Below are positions 1 through 4,616 of a stretch of DNA of 5,164 nucleotides, one piece after another. Numbering within the stretch: position 1 is the first letter of the stretch; each line of letters starts with the position of its first letter. This DNA is from Nitrosopumilaceae archaeon (GTDB taxonomy: Archaea > Thermoproteota > Nitrososphaeria > Nitrososphaerales > Nitrosopumilaceae): the NCBI GenBank assembly GCA_020027255.1, contig JAHRAP010000008.1:1-5164 (forward strand). The letters are read 5' to 3'. Position numbers and translations under genes: made by a program. The notes under the pieces are model-generated. The model was given only the letters and a program-made list of their open reading frames with translations, was not told the origin of the DNA and ran no database searches.

Positions 1-580
1 CCAAGAAATTGCATGCGTATTTCAAAAAAATAACTTTAGATATCCTATATTTATGGACGGTATGGCACTAAAGGTCAATAGAATAATTTCTAAATACCCA
101 GAATATTTAAGAGATCCAAAAATATTCATAGACACACTAAATAATATCACACAAATTAAAAATAATAAAGATAGAGAAAACGCATTAAAAAATCCATGTG
201 TGATAATTTCACCTGCAGGTATGTTAGTTGGCGGAAACGCAATATATTATCTACATAAACTTGCATTCAATAATAAGAATGGAATTGCATTAGTTTCTTA
301 TCAAGGAGAAGGAACGCAAGGAAAAAGATTGTTAGATACAGGAAAACTATCGATACATAGAAATGATGTTAATGTATTAGCCGAAATCCGGCAATTTGAA
401 TTTTCTGGACATGGTGATAGGAATTCACTTTTTGATGTGATCAAAAAAATAAAAGGCGATCCAACGGTACTAGCAATACATGGCGATATTAAATCATGTA
501 CGAGGTTTTCAGAAGAAATAAGTGAAAAATTTGGATTTAAGTCATATGCTCCAAAGATAGGAGAAATATTTACATGTTAA
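1..580 (+). CDS. beta-CASP metallo-beta-lactamase RNA nuclease (aCPSF2/RNase J-like), C-terminal part
   Basis: The frame is open from base 2 to the TAA at 578-580, so the 5' part lies outside the window; the ATG at 53 falls inside a conserved segment and is not the start. Numbering from that ATG, a PIFMDGMA segment opens the visible part and is typical of the beta-CASP domain. SPAGMLVGG follows at about 54-61. FSGHGDR (118-123) carries the motif B His120, and AIHGD (141-145) carries motif C with His143. A His at motif C is the known mark of RNA-acting rather than DNA-acting beta-CASP enzymes. The protein ends soon after (APKIGEIF), without a long C-terminal domain, which fits archaeal aCPSF2-like or exonuclease-type members better than long forms. 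The role would be cytoplasmic RNA processing or decay with two zinc ions bound by the metallo-beta-lactamase core, which is not visible here. Any KH domains would also lie upstream, so the exact subfamily stays open. The family call is secure. Confidence 0.88.
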   Translation, partial: QEIACVFQKNNFRYPIFMDGMALKVNRIISKYPEYLRDPKIFIDTLNNITQIKNNKDRENALKNPCVIISPAGMLVGGNAIYYLHKLAFNNKNGIALVSYQGEGTQGKRLLDTGKLSIHRNDVNVLAEIRQFEFSGHGDRNSLFDVIKKIKGDPTVLAIHGDIKSCTRFSEEISEKFGFKSYAPKIGEIFTC

Positions 581-592
581 ATCGAATGGCTT

Positions 593-1429
593 TTGATTAA
601 TGATATAGATATAGATAATACTATAAACAGTGGCCAGGTATTTTTATGGAAATATAACCTCAATATATGGTATGGAGTAAATGGCGATAATGTAATAGCT
701 ATCGAGAAAAACACAAACAAAATTTCCACCTTCACGCATCAAAAATATGATTTTTTTAGAGCTGAAGATAATATAACAGAGATTATACATAATATAAAGA
801 AAGATAAGATAATTGAATCTGCAATAATGTCTTCTCCAGGTTTAAGGATACTACGGCAAGATCCATTTCAATGTGTCATATCTTTTATCACATCATCTAA
901 TTCAAACATTCAAAAAATTAAAACTACATTACTAGCAATATGTAATAAATTTGGCGCAGAAGTAAATTTTTGTGGCCAAAAATTCAAATTATTCCCATCT
1001 TCAGAAGCGTTAGCCAATGCAAGTATGAAAGAGCTAGCAGATTGCGGATTGGGATATAGATCTAGATATGTTAAATCTGCATCATATGATATATTTAATG
1101 GTATGATAGATCTGAATAAATTGAAAAGTGTTGATTATCATACAGCTATAGATCAATTAACAAAAATATCTGGGATAGGCCAGAAAATAGCTGATTGTAT
1201 TTTATTATTTTCTCTAGATAAATTAGATGCATTTCCTCTAGATAGATGGATGATAAGATGTATGCGTAAATATTACAATAAATTATTTCAACTAGATGAA
1301 AAATTGACATGGAAGAAATATGAAAAAGCGCACGAGGATATTACAGATTATTTTGGTGCATATTCTGGATATGCTCAACAATTTCTATTCAAAATGGAAC
1401 GTGATATTCAATCTAAAAAATGGTTGTAA
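593..1429 (+). CDS. ogg: 8-oxoguanine DNA glycosylase/AP lyase, OGG1 type
   Basis: This enzyme removes 8-oxoguanine opposite C and cleaves the abasic site in base excision repair. It has 278 residues, with the OGG N-terminal domain present (INSGQVFLW, 11-19; Gly14 matches human OGG1 Gly42). The lesion- and C-recognition segments resemble the human enzyme: LRQDPFQ at 87-93, SSNSNIQKI at 101-109, and GLGYRSRYV at 152-160. The helix-hairpin-helix (SGIGQKIADC, 193-202) carries the expected Schiff-base Lys198, and PLDRW (215-219) supplies the catalytic Asp217. GAYSGYAQQFLF (255-266) gives Gln262 and Phe266, equivalents of human Gln315 and Phe319. The position of human His270 is Trp219 here. The start is TTG: upstream in frame is only CTT, TGG, GAA, ATC and then the nuclease stop, and the protein begins right where the domain begins. 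It lies 12 nt behind the nuclease in the same frame, probably co-transcribed. These family matches are from memory, not an alignment. Confidence 0.93.
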   Translation: MINDIDIDNTINSGQVFLWKYNLNIWYGVNGDNVIAIEKNTNKISTFTHQKYDFFRAEDNITEIIHNIKKDKIIESAIMSSPGLRILRQDPFQCVISFITSSNSNIQKIKTTLLAICNKFGAEVNFCGQKFKLFPSSEALANASMKELADCGLGYRSRYVKSASYDIFNGMIDLNKLKSVDYHTAIDQLTKISGIGQKIADCILLFSLDKLDAFPLDRWMIRCMRKYYNKLFQLDEKLTWKKYEKAHEDITDYFGAYSGYAQQFLFKMERDIQSKKWL

Positions 1430-1433
1430 ACTC

Positions 1434-1439
1434 TTAATA
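1434..1439 (+). promoter_or_regulatory. Possible TATA element of the tRNA-Arg gene
   Basis: TTAATA is centred about 26 nt before the first tRNA base, the usual archaeal spacing. The whole region is AT-rich, so a chance match is quite possible. The element lies just behind the glycosylase stop codon. Confidence 0.3.
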
Positions 1440-1462
1440 CGTCCATTCAATCTTAAAATTTT

Positions 1463-1537
1463 GGGCCAGTAGCTCAGCATGGATAGAGTGTTGGACTTCT
1501 AATCCAATGGTCGTGGGATCGAAGCCCTCTTGGCCCA
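1463..1537 (+). tRNA. tRNA-Arg, anticodon TCT
   Basis: A full cloverleaf can be folded by hand. The acceptor stem GGGCCAG pairs with TTGGCCC (1463-1469 with 1530-1536, last pair G-U). The D stem is GCTC/GAGT (1472-1475, 1486-1489), with loop AGCATGGATA holding the GG pair and an A20-like base typical of arginine tRNAs. The anticodon stem TTGGA/TCCAA (1491-1495, 1503-1507) is perfect, with loop CTTCTAA and anticodon TCT at 1498-1500, reading AGA. The variable loop has 5 nt (1508-1512). The T arm GTGGG/CCCTC (1513-1517, 1525-1529) has one T-T mismatch at pair 50-64, and its loop ATCGAAG has A instead of T at position 54. The discriminator is A1537. CCA is not encoded and no intron is present. 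No second-strand gene overlaps it. Confidence 0.95.
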
Positions 1538-1540
1538 TTC

Positions 1541-1549
1541 AATTTATTT
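1541..1549 (+). promoter_or_regulatory. AT-rich tract after the tRNA: possible TATA box of the next gene and/or T-rich terminator
   Basis: AATTTATTT is centred about 24 nt before the ATG at 1569, which fits a TATA box for a leaderless mRNA. The same T-rich stretch directly behind the tRNA could also help to end tRNA transcription, since archaeal termination uses T runs. The motif is weak and local A+T is high. Confidence 0.25.
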
Positions 1550-1568
1550 GCTTTGCTAACTTATACAT

Positions 1569-1922
1569 ATGATGAAATGGATTAAATTGAAATTAGATTG
1601 CTTAGAAATTAAACAAAATATTGAAATGACAGGAATAATAACAATAAATTATGACTGCAAATACGATGGAGTTGTGATTAACACACAAATATTTGATTCA
1701 AATGAATTTGTAGAATATTTAATATGTAATAATAAAGTAATTTCTAATAAAAAGTCTTCAAGAATATTTATAAATTATAAATCTATTTTTGGCAATATAA
1801 TAGAATTCACCACGATAATACGATTTAAACCTAGCAAGATTTATGATGTGAAGTTCAGAGTATGTATAATAGAACAACATAAAGAAATAAGCGAAGATGT
1901 GATATGGGCTAAATTTAGCTAA
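1569..1922 (+). CDS. Hypothetical 117-residue protein, beta-strand rich
   Basis: I do not recognise this protein. It starts with two ATG codons (1569 and 1572; either may be used) and ends at TAA 1920-1922. It has no signal peptide, no transmembrane segment and no cysteine or histidine metal motif; the few Cys residues (11, 30, 53, 99) are scattered. The sequence alternates hydrophobic and polar residues in many short stretches (for example GIITINYD, GVVINTQIF, RIFINYKS, IIEFTTIIRF, YDVKFRVCII), which suggests a small all-beta sandwich of the Ig or arrestin-like kind. That is inference from pattern only. It is rich in Ile, Asn and Lys, as expected from the base composition. The coding case rests on length, the upstream TATA-like tract at leaderless distance, and a frame that fills the gap between the tRNA and the convergent cupredoxin gene. 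Its stop overlaps the cupredoxin stop by 4 nt. Confidence 0.7.
   Translation: MMKWIKLKLDCLEIKQNIEMTGIITINYDCKYDGVVINTQIFDSNEFVEYLICNNKVISNKKSSRIFINYKSIFGNIIEFTTIIRFKPSKIYDVKFRVCIIEQHKEISEDVIWAKFS
1908..1919. repeat. 12-bp perfect palindrome at the convergent gene ends
   Basis: GCTAAATTTAGC is its own reverse complement and covers the last sense codons of the + strand gene, touching the last base of the - strand stop codon. As RNA from either strand it could form only a short stem (GCTA/TAGC, 4-nt loop), so a terminator role is weakly supported. It may simply reflect the codons Ala-Lys-Phe-Ser. Confidence 0.6.
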
Positions 1923-2383
1923 AATCTCTGCTTGGTAACTACAATTTTCCCTGTCATCCATGGGTGAGGATCACAATGATATTCGAATTCATGTTCTTCA
2001 GTAAATGTAAACTCGTATGAATCTCCTGGTTTTATTACACCGCTAGATCCAAAATCACCACTATAAGAATCAGATTCTCGATGATCCGGAGTCACTGTGT
2101 GCGGAGTATCATCTACGTTATTCCATATAACATGATTATCTATACTAAGTTGTATGTTAACTAATTTTGGTACAAAATTGTCTTGTTGTTCTGGACTAGA
2201 AGAACCAATTATCATTTCAATTATAGTATTTTTAGTAGGTTCTAATATTTCATGAGAGACTGTGGGCTTTGCAAGAGATTCAGGAAGATAAAACATTTGA
2301 TAATAAATCAATCCAAAAGATAATCCAATAACCAAAGTCACTACTCCTATACCATAAGCATGATTAGTGATTGTAGAACTCAA
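1919..2383 (-). CDS. Membrane-anchored plastocyanin/amicyanin-like blue copper protein
   Basis: This type 1 copper protein probably carries electrons between the quinol-oxidising complex and a terminal acceptor on the outer face of the membrane. It has 154 residues. An N-terminal hydrophobic helix (about 10-29) without a lipobox looks like an uncleaved anchor, and a cupredoxin domain follows from about 65 to 150. Copper ligands are visible: His95 (DTPHTV), Cys137, His140 and Met143 (YHCDPHPWM). The Cys-x2-His-x2-Met spacing is that of amicyanin; plant plastocyanin has four residues before Met. It ends with TGKIVV, the usual last strand. The start is TTG at 2383: no ATG or GTG lies between the TATA element and the anchor, and the only early internal ATG (Met30) lies at the end of the anchor. 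It lies 64 nt behind cytochrome b on the same strand, so it may be both co-transcribed and driven by its own promoter. Rieske/cytochrome b/cupredoxin is, from memory, a proposed complex III cluster in Nitrosopumilus. Confidence 0.93.
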   Translation of the reverse strand: MSSTITNHAYGIGVVTLVIGLSFGLIYYQMFYLPESLAKPTVSHEILEPTKNTIIEMIIGSSSPEQQDNFVPKLVNIQLSIDNHVIWNNVDDTPHTVTPDHRESDSYSGDFGSSGVIKPGDSYEFTFTEEHEFEYHCDPHPWMTGKIVVTKQRF

Positions 2384-2407
2384 CCTATAGTTATGAAATA
2401 CAATACT

Positions 2408-2422
2408 CTTATAAATTTTAAT
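2408..2422 (-). promoter_or_regulatory. Probable BRE/TATA promoter of the cupredoxin gene
   Basis: On the - strand ATTAAA (BRE-like, fits RNWAAW) runs into ATTTATAAG. The TATA core is centred near 2412, about 29 nt before the TTG at 2383. Transcription would therefore begin within a few bases of the start codon, giving a leaderless or nearly leaderless mRNA. This supports TTG as the true start and suggests that the copper protein can be transcribed apart from cytochrome b. Confidence 0.55.
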
Positions 2423-2447
2423 TTGTCTTGCATACTTAATTCAAATT

Positions 2448-3824
2448 TTATTGGAGCACGGTTGTTTTTTTAGATTCTCCTAATCCATATCTATAAACAT
2501 GGAATAGAGCAGCGAAAACTATTAAAATAAGGCCTGTGAAGAATAAAGAAATATTTTTCATTCCAGTTAACGCAGCATTATATGCAGCAATATTTAAAAA
2601 TACTTGAAATATTATAAGTGCGATTATTATCCAATTGATCCATTGTTGTGATATATTTATTGCGGCTACTTTTTTTGGAATGTTTTGTTTTGCTAATTTT
2701 GATTTTCGTTCTGCTTCCTGTGCCATTTTGATCATCATGTAACTAAATCCAAATCCTAATGGGACCAATAGAATCATTACTAAGTACAGGAATACAGGAT
2801 CTATCACTAGCCTTTCTACTAGCGGTATTGTGGTATCAGAAGGTATATAAAATCCCCAATAAGTGGTAACCATTATTTGAGCTATTCCTGTTATTCCAAA
2901 AGCTGTCACTATAGGTCTATCTTTCCATGAAAACTTTTTGTATCTATCTACAAATGGTATAATCAATAACGATAATATAAATAACCCTGGCCATAGCACT
3001 CCAGTAACAAATTTATCGTATTGAGTTCGTAAGAATGAATAAAGCCCTGTAAGATACCATTCTGGAACAGTTATGCCAGGAGGCACAGTAGGTTCAAATT
3101 TGAATCCAAGATCTATTGGAAAAACGCCACCTGTTATCAATATAGCTCCAGCAATAGCAGTAACCATCGGTACATCAAATACTAAGAAACGCGGAAAATG
3201 TACTGCCATCAATCCTAACATCACTATGGGCAAAATGAATACATGTTGTGCATAAAATCTAAGAACAAAATCTGAAAAACCTGATCCAAACATAGAGTCT
3301 CTAACAGTAGGGCCTATTATGGGTATTGAATTAGTTAGCGATGCAGCTATACTAATAGCCAATTCAGCACGTTCACTAAATATTACATCATATCCTGTAA
3401 AAGCTTCTAGAATAGTAACAGTACCTAGAATTACTCCTGTAACCCATAAAATTTCATTTCTGATTTTATACCTACCACTAAAGTATTGATAATACATATG
3501 TAATATAGCTAAAAGTACCATTGCGTTAGATGCGTGATAATGAATATTTCTGATATGAAATCCAAAAGGAACTTCGTCATTAATGAATTGCACACTATCC
3601 CATGCTCTGTCCAATATAGGCTGATAATAAAACATGAGCAATGCTCCAGATATACCAAGAATCACAAATACTACGAATGTCAACATTCCCAAGAATCCGA
3701 ATGGGCTTACAAATCTAGCAGGGAACGAAAACTTAACTGCAGTAAAAACTGTTCGTTCTAACCCATCCCAAATCCAATATAGAAACGATACTAATCCAGT
3801 ACGTCTACTTAATGAAACGGCCAT
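2448..3824 (-). CDS. Cytochrome b of a bc1/b6f-type complex (fused b6 and subunit IV) with two extra C-terminal helices
   Basis: This is the membrane core of a quinol-oxidising complex. It holds the two b hemes and the quinol site, and passes electrons to the Rieske protein. Numbering from the ATG at 3824 (458 residues), the heme ligands are His95 and His109 (14 apart) and His194 and His209 (15 apart), the spacing seen in b6. GYDVIF follows in the cd region, and PEWY at 254-257 marks the quinol oxidation site in the subunit IV part, so both halves are fused. After the usual helices a charged linker (about 370-395, KMAQEAERKSK and onward) leads to two more hydrophobic segments (about 398-416 and 427-444). 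There is no cysteine in the whole protein, so the covalent heme of b6f (attached to Cys in b6) cannot be present. An in-frame TTG lies two codons upstream (3830). ATG is preferred. The gene overlaps the Rieske gene by 20 nt, implying translational coupling. Confidence 0.95.
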   Translation of the reverse strand: MAVSLSRRTGLVSFLYWIWDGLERTVFTAVKFSFPARFVSPFGFLGMLTFVVFVILGISGALLMFYYQPILDRAWDSVQFINDEVPFGFHIRNIHYHASNAMVLLAILHMYYQYFSGRYKIRNEILWVTGVILGTVTILEAFTGYDVIFSERAELAISIAASLTNSIPIIGPTVRDSMFGSGFSDFVLRFYAQHVFILPIVMLGLMAVHFPRFLVFDVPMVTAIAGAILITGGVFPIDLGFKFEPTVPPGITVPEWYLTGLYSFLRTQYDKFVTGVLWPGLFILSLLIIPFVDRYKKFSWKDRPIVTAFGITGIAQIMVTTYWGFYIPSDTTIPLVERLVIDPVFLYLVMILLVPLGFGFSYMMIKMAQEAERKSKLAKQNIPKKVAAINISQQWINWIIIALIIFQVFLNIAAYNAALTGMKNISLFFTGLILIVFAALFHVYRYGLGESKKTTVLQ

Positions 3825-4422
3825 ACCCAACTACACCATTATTATTAACTCCCCACTCTGGAGGTAGAATCCATAGAAAACCATCTGCGTCAGCTTCCAA
3901 GTCTAATTTTGCTAAAGTGTTAGATGGAGCAGCTTGCAGAGATGCAGGTCCAGCAAATGCTTTACCTGTCATTGGATCATACATACTTCCATGACAAGGA
4001 CATTCTCCTCTCATACGACCTTCTTCAGGCCAATATTTCCATAAGCACCATAAATGAAGGCATACCATACTGTATGCTCTAAATGAACTAGCATCGTTTT
4101 TTTCTCCTCCTAGTTTCTGTGGTAATCTGATAAATTGCCATTTTCTAAAAGCTTCTGCGTCTAGAGCTCTATCCCCAGTACTTGGATAAGTGATTACCTC
4201 AGCATGATTTATTGGGAATGTGTTAACGTTAGCTTGTGTACCATCTGGAAGAATGACTTTGACTTTTTCCAAATTTGCAGCAGATGGATTGGGCATATAA
4301 TTGCCCCATGGAACAAATGGAGTGAATGCTAAAGCTGTCCCAGCAGCTCCTAAAAGTTTTAAAAAATCTCGTCGTGATAATGATTTGTTATCTTTTTTAT
4401 TATTATTATCACTATTTGTCAT
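3805..4422 (-). CDS. Rieske [2Fe-2S] protein with Tat signal anchor
   Basis: This subunit takes the first electron from quinol at the cytochrome b site and would pass it to the copper protein. From the ATG at 4422 it has 205 residues. The Tat motif SRRDFLK (16-22) precedes a hydrophobic stretch (about 23-38), so the folded domain is exported and probably stays anchored. Box I is CLHLWC (Cys121, His123, Cys126) and box II is CPCHGS (Cys141, Cys143, His144). By family knowledge Cys121, His123, Cys141 and His144 bind the cluster, and Cys126-Cys143 form the disulfide typical of high-potential Rieske proteins. Box I has Trp where the usual CTHLGC has Gly. GPASLQAAPSN matches the conserved GPA-x-x-x-x-P loop. 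GTG at 4431 would add three residues, but the TATA box lies about 28 nt before the ATG and only about 19 nt before the GTG, which favours ATG on a leaderless mRNA. It is the first gene of the complex III operon. Confidence 0.95.
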   Translation of the reverse strand: MTNSDNNNKKDNKSLSRRDFLKLLGAAGTALAFTPFVPWGNYMPNPSAANLEKVKVILPDGTQANVNTFPINHAEVITYPSTGDRALDAEAFRKWQFIRLPQKLGGEKNDASSFRAYSMVCLHLWCLWKYWPEEGRMRGECPCHGSMYDPMTGKAFAGPASLQAAPSNTLAKLDLEADADGFLWILPPEWGVNNNGVVGYGRFIK

Positions 4423-4445
4423 GTAGCTCACGTACTTGAAAAATT

Positions 4446-4461
4446 GTTTATAAACTTTATC
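4446..4461 (-). promoter_or_regulatory. BRE/TATA promoter of the Rieske-cytochrome b operon
   Basis: On the - strand GATAAA (BRE, fits RNWAAW) directly precedes GTTTATAAAC, a TATA box that is a perfect 10-bp palindrome. Its centre near 4450 lies about 28 nt before the ATG at 4422, giving a start of transcription at or just before that codon. It is the best promoter match in the window and decides the Rieske start. No gene lies on the + strand in the 185-bp gap, so the symmetric TATA need not act both ways. Confidence 0.7.
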
Positions 4462-4616
4462 TAAGGTATTTCGTATAGAAATAAGATAATTAGATGAATT
4501 TCGTAAAAAACATGACTTTTATCAGACTATTACATATTTTTAATATTGAAATACATTTCTCATAACATATGCACGTGATTAATTGTATTAAATCTAATAA
4601 TATCAAAATAAATTAA

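Noticed and set aside
574..600. ATG at 574 with a second ATG at 586 as alternative glycosylase starts
   Set aside because: Both are in a different frame from the glycosylase and meet TAA at 598-600, so they could serve only with a frameshift, for which there is no evidence.
1443..1543. CCATTCAAT occurs just upstream of tRNA-Arg (1443-1451) and again across its 3' end (1535-1543); ATTCAATCT also occurs at 1406-1414 and 1445-1453
   Set aside because: The repeats are only 9 bp in AT-rich DNA, and no integrase or foreign gene lies between them. They do not form a convincing attachment site or array.
1758..1961. Open frame of 67 codons on the - strand
   Set aside because: It lies across the convergent junction, opposite the small + strand gene and overlapping the end of the cupredoxin gene. 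It has no domain pattern and reads as a shadow of the real genes.
3073..3867. Several short + strand frames opposite cytochrome b and Rieske
   Set aside because: The - strand carries unmistakable cytochrome b and Rieske motifs throughout this stretch; these frames are antisense shadows.
4462..4616. AT-rich gap upstream of the Rieske promoter, searched for small RNA, riboswitch or terminator hairpin
   Set aside because: Only scattered T and A runs are visible. They may help end the upstream - strand gene, but no stable fold or clear motif can be supported.
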